A stretch of 64,000 nucleotides of DNA from Agroathelia rolfsii (Eukaryota; Basidiomycota; Agaricomycetes; Amylocorticiales; Amylocorticiaceae), in the NCBI GenBank assembly GCA_018343915.1, contig JABRWF010000008.1:3162001-3226000 (forward strand), given 5' to 3'. Below the pieces are notes generated by a model that saw only the letters and a program-made list of their open reading frames with translations, was not told where the DNA came from and did no database searches. Each line of letters starts with the position of its first letter. Position 1 is the stretch's first letter. Below, in pieces: positions 35,799 to 47,500 of this stretch. The translations under genes and the position numbers were made by a program.

Positions 35799-38110
35799 TT
35801 AAGCTGCAAGATTAGGCGTATCTGCAATGATGTAGGTAATCTTTTCCGCAGAGACCTAGGGGTTGCATAATTGATTAGAGCGCATTCATAAAGCAGTGTA
35901 CAAAGCAATGTGTTACCTTGCCCTCCTTGTGGATTTGAAGACCTTCTGCTACGCTTGCAAGACCGTTGGGCAATATCTTGAGAGGTGTCGTCTTCAACTT
36001 GCCTTCATGCAGGATCTTTGACAACAGTTGAGCGTATTGTTTACCAAGCTCATAGTGGTCAGGTCGCGCGGGCACTTTACCCGGGTAGAATAATTCCTAA
36101 ATGGAGAGTGAATATAATGTTGTCGGGGAGCATGATGATGACAAACCTTGCCAAGCAGACTATACGCGATTGAAAGTTCTACCACCACCTCCGGTCTGAC
36201 TGTCTCGTAAGGCAAAATAGCGGACACCTTGCCTCCTTCCGGACTTAAGCTATCCGCAATCTTCTGGGGTGTATCGTTCTCCGAAATGCAATCCAGTGCA
36301 ACCTTCAGTTTACCCTGAGTATATGTGCGAATCTTCTGCACAACCTCGGGATCTTTGTAGTCAAAGACAGCATCCGCCCCAATCGACTTGAGATAGGCAT
36401 GATTTTTCTCCGATGCGGTAGTAATGACCGTGTAGCCACTCAGCTTGGCGAGCTGAACGACATATTGGCCTACACCGGAGGCTCCTGACCAGACGAGGAC
36501 CGGCTCGTGTGTCGTGGTGGGGTTGTATGGCGTAGCGAGGTTTTGGACCTGGTACAACATCTGGCAAGCGGTGAAACCTGCGATACCCAATCCCGCAGCA
36601 TTCTCGAAAGATAAGCTTTCAGGGAGTGAAATGACAAAGTGGGCATCCGTGACTAGGTATTCGGCATAAGATCCACGATCCTTTTGTATTCCTGAAAAAC
36701 ATGAAGGAAATCGGTATTGTGTGCTGGAAAGGAGCATTACCATGAATCTACCAAACGAGAAACTAACCTCCATGCACAAATCCAGCCACATGCTCGCCGA
36801 TCTTACGGACGCCCTCAGGCACCTCGGATCCGATCTCCTCAACAATTCCAGCAAAATCACATCCAAGAATGTTGTGATGGGAGAGTGTGTTGAATTCTGC
36901 AGTTTTCCCTGTCGTTCACCGTAGAAAGCCATAAACTACATGAATATCCCTAGTATTAAGGGTACTACTGCTATACGTACAATCTGTAGGATTTTGAGCG
37001 ATCGCTACAACCTTGACCAAGATCTCAGTAGGCTGGGGCTTGGGCACAGGAATTTCAGTCAATTCCACTTTGCCGGGGGCGGTGGTAATGATAGCTTTCA
37101 TAGTAGCGGGAGCCATTGATGATACTGGTGGATGCTAATGAGTCTCCGAGTCCAGAGCTGATGGCAGAGGAGAACGCTGTTGGGATGAGTACGGTCACAG
37201 CCACCCAAGTGACTACCGGTATTTATCCTTACCTGAGGCCCTGGGGGAGATATGGCTTATAATAGCTATAGCCGTCTTTGTCAGACACCAGAAACATATG
37301 TGTAAAAGTGTTATAGGCAAAAGGGATTATTCGAGCGATGACCTAGTACTATCGGCGCGATGATGATGACCCGAAACGAGCACCAAGCACAGTTATGACG
37401 CCGATTTCGTCGCCAAATACCAGCGAGCATGTGTTGGTAGACACCCCTTGCCGATTTGCCTAGTAGTCCGACCCGGATTACGAGAGACGGAGAGGCAAGT
37501 CACAATAAGTCATGATATACTAGTATGCGTTTTCAAGCATATCATGTAGCTGACTACGGAGTCTTTGTGTGCAGAGGAGTGCCTGACAAATACTACCGGT
37601 CGATCCTCGGAAATGAACAAAATTCCCGAAAACTCAGGTAGACCCGTATCCGAATCTATCGGGATTGTTATATAAGGTAATCATCCCGCGCTGGCATGCA
37701 ATATTACTATCGACACCGCAGCACAAGCAAGGTCTATAGGCAATTTCACGAAAACAGTTGCCAATTATCAACCCATTCATGCCAATATATCTCTCTCTGA
37801 GATACGTCAACGGAAAGGAGGATCAGAATTCAAAACTACACAGATAAGGTAAGAGAAAAGAAAAGCAAAAAAGCCAGGACATCATGCATCAGATAGGAGA
37901 CGTGAGGGACGTGATAATGTTACAAGATATAGGTGTATGTGTGCAAGGCCATAAAACACACCCGCTTTCACGAAAAAAGTAGGATGTGTATTAAGCCCTA
38001 CAATTGGCGTTATCGTTAATCAGTCATTATATATATAAAAAGAGAAATCGTTAAAACCCGTCATCGTTTGATCATCAGCAGAAAAGAAAAAGAAGAAAAG
38101 AAGGCGCAGC
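35165..38110. repeat. Tandem segmental duplication, copy 2 (contains reductase D)
   Basis: Partner of 32280..35160. The coding part is almost identical, while flanks carry small indels and substitutions, so the coding sequence has been conserved relative to the flanks. Confidence 0.8.
35799..37116 (-). CDS. Medium-chain reductase, quinone/enoyl reductase-like, array copy D
   Basis: Five exons: 36981..37116, 36768..36908, 36147..36691, 35917..36096, 35799..35855; 352 residues. Exon lengths match copy C (136, 141, 545, 180) except the last, which is 57 rather than 63 nt because the C-terminus ends ADTPNLAA instead of a longer tail. Motifs are as in C: MKAIITTAPGKVELTEI, NPTDWK, LVWSGASGVGQYVVQLAK. 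All introns are GT-AG, including the last one, which is GC-AG in copy C. It lies just downstream of the GBD/FH3 gene with about 1.1 kb between them. The intact frame and conserved splice sites suggest a working gene. Confidence 0.9.
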
Positions 38111-38201
38111 CAAAGAAACGAAGAGATCAACAGAATAGAGAGAGAGGCGTAGGCCGATTTCCTCCAACACTCATAGCACTCAATGCAACACTAGCAGCTC
38201 C
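37117..38201. other. Intergenic upstream of reductase D
   Basis: Right end of the segmental duplication, including the shared promoter block GACTACCGGTATTTATCCT near 37212. No coding-like frame is present. Confidence 0.5.
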
Positions 38202-40849
38202 TTAGAAGTTCAATGGATCAATCTTCCTCGGAGACGGTAACGCCGGCGCACCCGACCTCGTCGGCGTACGCGGTGTCGTTGCTCCCGTGCGGGCAGACCC
38301 AGTGCTGGGCGTAGACACATGTCCGCGAACAGCGCTCGATGATGGCGACGACATCAACGAGGCAGCCTTGCACATCGTCGATGGCGGCGAGCCGATGAGC
38401 CTGCTGACCGTCCAGGGAAGTTCTGCGCCGGAACGGCCCGCATAGGCAACGAAGCGCGAGATTTCGAGGTGCAAATTGGGGTAGTATGTCGCCGAGGCCT
38501 TGCGCGCGATCTGTACGGTGTGATAAGTCAAGGGTGTTATTATCTTTATGGGAGAAAAATGAACATACCGCCAGGATGCGTTCGATACCAGAAAGGATCA
38601 TGTCGGAGTGGAACCTGAACGCGCTGTGTTCATCCTCGTGTGGCAAATTCGACTCTTCCGCCAAGTGCGCCACAGCGTTCAAGAACTTGAAATGAATCGT
38701 CTATCCAGAGTAAAGTCAGAAAAAATAGGCAAGTTTATAATACTTCCATAAAGAAACTTACCAAATACCCCATCGCCTCAAACTCCACACCGCCTGTCAT
38801 ACCCCCCGGCGCACGGGGTTTCTCCACGCGAGCCTCATCTACCTCTGCAAGATTCCAAATCGTATTGTTCGGATGACAAAACACCCAAAAGTAGTCCCTG
38901 CACACGTCGCTCAGTTCCTGCAGATGCGTCTTGTACACTCTGGGGCGATGCAAATTCTCAATAAACTCGTGTGGCTCCACGGGTGCCGTCAGCGGTTCTT
39001 CAGCTGGCGGTGGAGCGGGCGTGAGCATCAGCGCGCGTAGGAAGCCGAGGAGACTGCGGTGGGGCGGAGGGAGGGTGATGATTTCGGCGTGCTCGTCGAA
39101 GTTGTTGTTGCTGGATTGGGTGAGGGTGGAGGAAGAGGCAGCGGCAGCACCGCCCCATGCGTCCTGTTGGCGTCGGCGACGACTAAGGGAACCCGAGGGA
39201 GCCGGCTGCGCAGAGGGCGGGTAGAGGTCGAAGAGGATGAGGAGCATCTCGACAACGAGGTGGCGCGTGGCAACATCGCCGGGCTTCTTGTCTGAGTATA
39301 GCAATGTGATGAGCTGCATGAAGGGTGTAGGTGCTGAGGAACGTAGGGCATAGCAGCCGGCGACGGATGTGGAGAGGGCTTTGAAACAGCGCAGGAACTC
39401 GTAGAGAATCTGATCGTCGTGTTGTTCCTCTCTGTCGTGCATGGTCAGTACCAGTGATAGAAGGGACCATGATGACATGGTGTGAGCAAATTACCTCCAC
39501 TCAACCTCAAGGATTTCGTTAAGTCTCGTCAGCAGGGCAGCGTACCCACCCAGCCTGATAAACTCCTCCGTCCAGCTGTAAACAAGAAATCAATACCAAC
39601 ACAAGATAATAACAAAGGTAAAAATAAAATAAAAATAAAAATAAAATAAAATAAAACACCCACCTCGCACTCTCATTCCTCAGCATCATCCTCAACTTCT
39701 TCACACTCTCCAACTCAAGCTGCGTACTACTCGAGCCATTCAATAGACTGATAAACCTTGCGGGTGAAAGGGCCTTTGTACCCCCGCCACTCCCCGCAAT
39801 ACCATTCCCTTTGCCATACCCCTTACCCGTGATGAAGTCACCCGTAGCGAATGAAGCAAGCGTAACGGACGACTTTCCACGGGCATGATACGCCGGCGAG
39901 CCGAGGGCGCTACCGCCCGAGGAGGACGGAGCGCCACCACTACCCGCGGTAGCGTGCCGTGCGTGGGAGGAAGGGTGAAAAAAGCCTGAGGCGCTAGGTG
40001 CTGCTGTCTGTGGAGTCTGCTGCAGCTGTTGTTGCTGTTGATAGATCGTATTAGCCGCATTGGCATCGCCGCGTGGGGAGGGGATGGAGTCGCTGCTGCG
40101 GGCGCGGCGCAGGGACCGGCTGGGGGTCTGGGGCGGTGAAGCAGGTCCCGGCCCGCCTGTGCCTGCGGGCGGGTAAGCGAAATGAGATGCCGCGGCGGAT
40201 GCAGGTGCTGTGGATGGGGGCGGGACTTGGAACAGGGGGATCTGGGACGATTTGAGCATCGCCGCTTTCACGGTCGCGTCCATGTTGGTCAGCTTTGGGC
40301 GGAGAGTTTTAGGGATTTGGAGATCGTCCTGGGATCGCATGTATATATATATGAGTAGAAGCAGCATGATTAGCATTGTTGTTATTTTATCAAGCGAGGG
40401 AAGAAAGAGACAAAGACGATGGGGATGTACATCATTATCTCTTTCATAGAATACAAGATGAAGAGTGGCAAAGAGTATCATGTTGCAGATAAAGGACTCG
40501 AAAAGAGGCTCACCAACAGCTTATCAAATGCAACATTCATCTCTGTCTCGTTTACAAGGTTGATGTTGTTATACGGCGGCGAGGCATCTCCACCACTCTG
40601 GGCAGCCGCAGCCACCGACTTCCGCACAGCAGCGCCGCTCTTCTTCTTTGTCGGACTCCCATGGGGCGAGGCAGTCGCGATGGCTGAATCAAAATAGTTT
40701 TCCTTTCCATATACGCCATTTCCGTTGTGGTGGATGGGGTTAGGGGTGAGGACCCCACTGGTGCTTGTACCATCGCCAGGTACGGGCGGCGTGAGCATAG
40801 TGAACTCGCCCGAGGGCACGCGTTTGGAGGGCAAGATGGATTTGAACAT
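38202..40849 (-). CDS. GBD/FH3-type protein (formin regulatory-half relative) without FH2
   Basis: Six exons: 40514..40849, 39664..40328, 39495..39575, 38762..39431, 38569..38700, 38202..38510; 730 residues, all junctions in phase. The order of motifs matches the GTPase-binding and FH3 armadillo region of diaphanous-related formins: NVAFDKLL then DDLQIPKTLRPKLTNMD (GBD start), a Ser/Pro/Gln-rich insert of about 150 residues, ARFISLLNG, LRMMLRNESASWTEEFIRLGGY, LEVEWREEQHDDQILYEF, CFKALSTS, and RHLVVEMLLILFDLYP. The C-terminus is a Ser/Thr/Pro-rich tail ending KIDPLNF with a TAA stop, so no FH1 or FH2 actin-nucleating part exists in this gene. It may bind a Rho-type GTPase and act as a scaffold or competitor of formins (inference). 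Intron 2 contains an A-rich repeat (39620-39656). Confidence 0.8.
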
Positions 40850-41725
40850 GGTGATTTTTATATATATTACCCACGACACACTCTACACAAGATGGCCACG
40901 GCTTGGGCTATGATTGGTGTCGATAATTATTGAGATGGCGACGGGCGTTTTGGGCGAGTCGGCGGCTGGCAAATGTGGAGGATCGGAGCCGCTATAACTG
41001 GAACCAGTCTCGTATATCGTGTGAGGAGTGTGCGTTCGAATATATCACCAGGTGGTCCCAACCGTGGACGATGGACGAGATGAAAAGAGAGAGCGACTGG
41101 GAGTCGTCGTGGCCCTTTGCCTCGCGGTCCCTGGTTCGACTTTCGGGTCCAATAATTATAATCGCTCGCTTTCCTCACGGTCACGTTACCGCGCCTCAGT
41201 CCGGCTCTCCCCATGACCACCCCGTCCCCGTCCCTTGCAGACGGCAAAAAAAAAAAAAATTCGCCATGGGGAACGCCGTGGCCGCTTTCTCCGCGTAATG
41301 GCCCCACATTTTAGCGAGCAAGTGTCAGTGATTAATGCATGACTCTTCTAGCCGCCGGGTTACATCGTCCAGGGTACAAGTCGTATCATGATCACGTCCT
41401 CGGGCCCCTTGATATCATCTCGGGACGGAAAGTACAACAAACCTCCCAGAATCACACAAATTTATGCATAGATAGATATATGCCTTGTTATAGAGTCTGA
41501 AGATGATCGATCGAGAGCAATATGACCTCAAATCAGTCGCTAAAAACTCTGAATCGCTGTACTATGCTCGACAACATAACTCCAGCTCCATAAAATAGTC
41601 TGCCAGGCGGTTTGGAAAGCACGTCTTCTTGTTTAAGAAAATACTAGAACGACAAATTATTACGACATATTGAGAAAAAGTAAAAATCAGAGATTTAGCA
41701 GCGAACATCTTTGTTTGTTGCTCTT
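40850..41725. other. Intergenic upstream of the GBD/FH3 gene
   Basis: No gene was seen. Overlapping frames at 40927..41307 on both strands are mutual shadows in a GC-richer stretch with an A13 run near 41247. Confidence 0.5.
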
Positions 41726-43212
41726 CTATACCAGCTCAGAAAGACGGAGCTTCGTTTCCGAGTCTGAATTCGAAGAAATATCATTTCGGATATGATGCAT
41801 GGCTACTACGCTGTCTGCATCTTCATTATCATGGCTATCCCTTGGATTTTCCGCTGCTACATTTCGGGTGCTGCATGGCATGGTGAGATTCTCCTACAAT
41901 GATAAATGCAGTGTGACCTCTGATAAATATCGAAGAAGATAGCCATCTTTATACATAAAAAAAACGCACTTTGAATCGAACAACAGAGAACGGCGATGAG
42001 ACATCAAAGGTATCAAAACCGGTGACAAAAGAGCCCGTCCCAGCATTAAGAAGCTCACGCAAGTGACGTCGACCGAGCAAAGTATATAATACTGATAGAG
42101 TGTATAGATGGGACATGGAATATTGAGCAAGAAGACTAGTACCGGTTAGTTATCTTTGAGCCACAATGCAGCTTACTGTAAAGCTGAGCACTCACTAATA
42201 GCTTGCAGGTGCCAGGGTGGCAAACTATAATCATGACCATGACGTCGTCACTCAATCTGAACTGCTAAATGCACGCACGAGGATCAAGTTTAGGAGAGCG
42301 CAAATGGCCGTGAGTGAGCCGGCTTCAATAGTTGTCTGCCGAAGACGCGAAATCATCGCGTTGGTACTGCGAGAAACACTGCCAGCTCGCCAGAAATAGG
42401 CAGCCAGAATAACGGCAATGCTTATATCGCAGATGCTAGTCTGCGATTATTATGTTAGCATCCGGACTCCAAGACGAAGAAAACGGACGAGTACAGAGAG
42501 AAGCCAGGTATAAGCGGGGACTATTGCTTCGGCTAGTTTACTTAATCTGCCTAACATAAAACAATAGACGGTGATTCTGTTGATAATGTATAAAACGTAA
42601 GTTTGGCACACTCAGGGTGGACAATGCCAATTAAACAAGGTCGAGCGTACGTGATTCCTGAAGCAAAAGCAAGGAGTGCAACTGGTGGAGTATAATGGGT
42701 AACTTGCCGAAGAGTTGGGCAAAATGAAACGCACCAATGGTCAAGAAGACGACGACAGATAAGGAATGTGTAACTGCCCAACATCTGCAAATGTAAAATA
42801 TATGCGCAATTAGGGCCATCAAGGCGGTCAGAGCTGGTTCGGCCCATGTACTCCAGCCCTGTGACTGATCGAATTTATCAAAATTGCCGAAGTGAATTAC
42901 TATGCTCTGATAGATCGATACACTACCAAAGTATCTTGAGTACTTGGGTCATTTGTCTTAGCAAATTTTCGATAGGCGAACATACAGATCCATGATACCA
43001 ATGAAGATATTAAGGATGACTAGGAACGCAACAGTCAACCGGAAGAATAGGCCATCATGGCTAAAGTGCAGATGAAAATATGTGACTGCCTGTGAACAGA
43101 CTATGCCCAGCAGAAGGTGCGCAATCATCATGCCCGTGAGAAAGGGGCCCAAGCTGACGGTCACCAAAGAGGCGGGAGGTAAGTCAACGGTAGTCCATCC
43201 TTGAACTGTCAT
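41726..43212 (-). CDS. Seven-helix membrane protein of the DUF6534 type
   Basis: Six exons: 42986..43212, 42708..42922, 42495..42550, 42277..42440, 41970..42135, 41726..41893; 331 residues, the usual size. The phase is kept throughout. Family landmarks in order: LGPFLTGMMIAHLLLGIVCSQ (helix 1), IHFGNFDKF, WSTWAEPALTALMALIAHIFY, CRCW, FGRLSKLAEA, ICDISIAVILAAYFW, RLRQTTIEAGSLTAICALLN, a last helix with LYTLS, and a charged cytosolic tail. The function of the family is unknown; it is greatly expanded in mushrooms. Two introns need GC donors: intron 2 (TTC G|GCAAGT, a good GC consensus) and intron 4 (GT|GCGTGC, a poor one). If intron 4 used the neighbouring GT the frame would break, so the gene could also be slightly damaged there. 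It is about 1.1 kb from the copia insertion. Confidence 0.7.
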
Positions 43213-44300
43213 AACTATCCAGCTTTCAAAGCAGAACGTGAATCGCTTCTATGCTCTTTATCCGGGACACGTGAGAAAACGAGGGATAGGAAGAAAGGGT
43301 ATCAACGATTAGGAACTCAAAGACAGCCTTTGGCTCGCATGTGCCCTAGATATAGTAGCAAGAATTATCCGGCACCGGACTAGGGAACTCCATCGTGCTC
43401 TAGCAGGATAGATGGTCTTGGCCATAGGTAGCATTGCTAGAGTGTCGAGAAGGGAGTGCCGGTAGCGGCAACCCAGTCTTAGGGAGGACAGTGTATGTAT
43501 AGAATAAAATATGGGATGCCAGCAGCAACAATAACAAAAACTTGAACTGATGTAATGTTAGTATATCTGTGATATGTTGGAAGTCTAAGAGAGATTACAA
43601 TAAGCTGCCAGCCGTCGATGAAGTGGCTAAACAGAATTAAAGCACATCAGGAAATGCTGAAAAAATGAGCCTCGAGTTGAATTTACGTAGCCATATGTAG
43701 TCAATATAGTACTACGTCAGCTGATGGCATTTTTATGTAGCGCTGTATCGACTACTAAGTATATAATCCCGAGTTGGGGATTTTTGGTATTTCCTGATGC
43801 AGAAATATCAATGAAGCAGTCGAAACAGGTTTGTCATAAGTAAATTTTCTCCTTAGGGATATATGAGGGACCCCAGCGGACAAGATTATAGCACTAAAAA
43901 TAAGCACTACACTTAGCCGAACATTCACTTGCTTTGCACTGCGTCTGGGCTGCCATAATTTACTTCTTGGTGCCACCAGCCACCTATTCATAAAGGGAAG
44001 GAGTAGCTGACTAAGTCTTCTGACCTTATTTAGAAATTTACCTTGGCAGGCTACCTTCCGTTTCAAGCTCAGAGCGGGGATTGAAAGCGGCAATGATCCC
44101 CGAGCGGCTGGGTACGAGCCTAATATGATCCCTACATGCTGTGCCCTCGTTCCTATATCTCCTGTTACATCATCCACCACTTGGTTCATCTATACCTTAC
44201 TGAAGTCGGCTTGTTCCCTTTGATATTTTGGTCATCCATTGTAGATTTCTCTTTCTTTCTTCCTCAATTTCACTCTTCTAGTGATATTGCTTGGTATTGC
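43213..44300. other. Intergenic between the DUF6534 gene and the copia element
   Basis: AT-rich. A 144-codon minus frame (43755..44189) has no recognisable domain. The right end (44129-44280) is an imperfect repeat of sequence on the far side of the retrotransposon. Confidence 0.45.
44129..44280. repeat. Imperfect direct repeat flanking the copia element, left copy
   Basis: Shares CCCTCGTTCCT, CTCCTGTT-CATCATC and the TTTCTTTCT tract with 49051..49240. It is clearly diverged, so older than the copia insertion. Confidence 0.6.
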
Positions 44301-44488
44301 TGTTGGATAATAAGGACAATACACAGCTACGAATATAGTATGTACTTTTGTATACGTCAGAACAATTATTCTTTTTGTATCTTTTGTAGTCTTTTGTCTT
44401 ATGTCCCACAATTAACGTACATGTATAAAACCGATACATTTTATCTACCGAATATACAAGTCATTTTCTCATCACATTTATTCCAACA
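44301..44488 (+). repeat. 5' LTR of the copia element
   Basis: 188 bp, begins TGTTGG and ends CCAACA. It carries the element's promoter; an internal TATAAAA lies near 44424. Confidence 0.95.
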
Positions 44489-44500
44489 GGTTATGAGCCC
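44489..44500 (+). other. Primer-binding site matching the initiator tRNA-Met anticodon arm
   Basis: GGTTATGAGCCC directly follows the LTR. Its complement, GGGCTCATAACC, is the anticodon stem-loop of eukaryotic initiator tRNA-Met, not its 3' end. Drosophila copia and yeast Ty5 prime from this internal part of the tRNA (established). That this element does the same is inferred from the match and position. Confidence 0.8.
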
Positions 44501-44588
44501 TGAGCTCTAACTAACTTCATTTAAATCCGCTGCTTATAACTCTGAACTCTCTCTGCTTACACACCCTTGATTGACACTTGCCGATACA

Positions 44589-47500
44589 ATGTCAAAAGAT
44601 ACTTCCACCAGTGATCTCGGCCGTATGGACCACCTTCGTGGTGCCGAAAACTATAGTGCGTGGAAATGGAAAATGGAAGACGTACTTGAGGAGCTGGGGC
44701 TCCTTGGTCACGTAAAAGGTGAAATTACTCAACCGGAGGAGAGCAAAATTACAGAATGCCAGGAATGGAATCAGAAGCAGCGGAAGGCGCTTCGGGTGAT
44801 CCGATCGCGTGTAGCTGAGAAAGTGGCCAGCACCCTTGTTGTGGCTGAAACCGGTATGCAGGCCTGGAATATTTTGAAAAATCGTTTTCAGGCTTCGGGT
44901 GATTATGCGGCACTCACACTCAGACGAAAAATGTACCGAACTTTTTGTTCGGAGGGTGAGTCCGTCGAGGAGTTTATTAATAAATTCAAAGGATGGCAGG
45001 ATGAACTACAGCTTATGAACAAGCAGTTAACTGGTGAAGATTTTTGTTATTTACTTATGTCAGCTTTACCAGATTCGTGGGAGCCATTCATCAAAGCGGC
45101 GTCAGGAGAGGATTACAAAGATCCGGAGAAGCTGATGTCGAAGATTGCCGAGGAGGATAACCGGCTCCAGGCGCGGCATGGAACCGATGAGACCACACTT
45201 GCCTTTAAAGGTAAGGCTGGAGGTCGAAGCAGTGGAAAAGCACCAGTAGAATGCTTTAATTGTGGTAAAAAGGGTCATATTGCTAAATTTTGTAGGTCTA
45301 AGGGCAAGAAAAAGGATGATGGCGCAGCCACTGGCATGGCCAAGTCATTTCCTATTACAGCAGAAGCCCTACTCAGCGAAAAGGATGAAAATTTATGGCT
45401 GGGCGATACAGGTGCCAGCGTACATGTAGCATTTGACAAATCATTTTTTAGGAACTACACCACATCGAACATCAAGCAGATTAAAGGCGCCGGTTCTGCA
45501 AAGGTCGCAGGCACTGGCTGCATTGACGTCATCACTCATGTTGGTGACAAGACGTACGAGCTTACACTTAAGGATGTCTTACATGTGCCGAGCATGAAAT
45601 TCAACCTTATTTCTTTGGGACGGATGGAAAAGGCAGGTTTATCATTTTATTTGACAGATGGCCGAATGGACGGTATCGAGCAACCGAGCAATACAACGAT
45701 TATTCAAGGCGAGCGGCTGGACAGCCACCTCTACAAGATGCATGTGGAACCCCAGCGTGTCACTCCCGTTACCTACCCCGTGACCCAGTCCAGAACTGAA
45801 GCACAGCCACAAGGACCAGTGCAACGGTCTTGGACTGAATGGCATCAGGCGCTTGGGCATATCAATTTCCCAGCGCTGCAATATTTACAGCAGAAGGGCA
45901 TGGTCACGGGATTCGAGGTCACCACTAAATCACCTGAATCAACAGCGTGTGAAGCATGCATCCAGGCCAAGAGTCACGTGAAGAATATCCCAAAGGAAAC
46001 AGCAACAAAAATCCACCAGATTGGGGAATTTGTGGTTTCGGATGTATGGGGACCAGCCCGGGTAACCGGCATTAACAAACACCGGTATTTCTTTTCATTT
46101 ACTGATGCTGCAACCCGTCATACAACGGTATATTTCTCGGACCAAAAGTCCGATGCTCCTAAATTTGTTCAGGCTTACAAAGCATTTTTGCTAACCCAAA
46201 CAGGAAAGCAGATGAAAACACTTAGAGTAGATAATGGTAAAGAATATATTAACTCTGAGTTACAGGACTATTTACGAAAAGAGGGCATTCGAATTGAGAC
46301 CACGGCGCCACATTCGTCATTCCAAAATGGCATTGCTGAGCGCATGAACCGCACACTCGTCGAAGCTGCAAGGGCCATGATTTTTGGTGCTGACGTCAGC
46401 ATCTCACTATGGCCAGAAGCCGTGGCCTATGCATGCTATATCAAGAATCGCGCCCCTCACAGAAAATTAGTCAGCGTCACACCTCATGAAGCCTTTTGGG
46501 GCAAGAAGCCCGACATTAGTCACATCCGCCCATTTGGTTCAAAGTTCTGGGTCCATGTTCCGGACCAAAAGCGTCACAAGCTCGAACCGAAAGCACGGGA
46601 ATTCATTTTTACTGGGTTCTCTGAAACGTCACTCGCACACCGTTACTGGTCACCTCAATCACGCCAGATCCTCACATCACGCAACGTCACATTCATACCT
46701 AATGATCGTGTCACATCGTCACCCGGTCCTGTGACATTCAAGAAAACATCAATTGAAGACACATGGTCACAGGAGGAGGAGGAAGATGAAGATGACGATG
46801 ATGGAAAGGGTAGTGAGGAGGAAAAGGAGGAGGCTGGTAGTGAAGAAGATAAAGAGGATGAGGAAGAAGGGGACGAAAAAGGAAACCATGACGAAGAGGA
46901 GGAGATGCCTGAAGAAGATGACGATGAGGGAGATGATGAAAATTCCCAAAACAAGAAATTATCTATCAAAATCAAACCCCGAAAACTACGCCGATCCCAG
47001 CGCCTTGCCGAAAAGGAGAAAGCCAAAGAAGGCAGCTTGGACGCACCTGCAGAAGAAACTCACCATGACGTTCATTTCGCTTACGTATTTGGAGTTATGG
47101 AGGGACAGGAGGAGCCGAGGACGTGGTCTGAAGCTAATAGAAGCAGGGATGCCAAGAAGTGGAAGGGAGCGATGGATCGGGAAATGGGTCAGTTGGTGGA
47201 TAGAAAGACATTCAAACTCGTAGGTCTTCCGGCCGGACGCCGGGCACTCACTTCCAAATGGGTATACAAGATCAAACGAGATGAAAAGGGGAACATCGTC
47301 AAGTACAAGGCTCGACTCGTCGCACGTGGTTTTGAGCAGAAACCTGGCATTGACTACAAGGAGACGTTTGCTCCTGTGGTTCGTCATGACTCACTACGCA
47401 TGCTGTTCGCGATGGCGGCGGAGAAGGATATGGAAATTCATCAGATGGATGTAGTTGGTGCTTACCTAAACGGGAAGCTGGAGGACGATATCTATATGGA

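Noticed and set aside
35994..36932. 312-codon frame over reductase D
   Set aside because: Same artefact as in copy C: it includes intron sequence at both ends.
41100..41170. tRNA-like GGTTCGA box
   Set aside because: Only a partial B-box match; no A box, no cloverleaf and no acceptor stem.
42631..43212. Truncated two-exon membrane protein
   Set aside because: At first it seemed to stop at 42631, but the remaining helices and tail were found downstream in frame once a GC donor was allowed.
46655..47026. Ser-rich minus frame inside the copia element
   Set aside because: Mirror image of the acidic Glu/Asp stretch of gag-pol.
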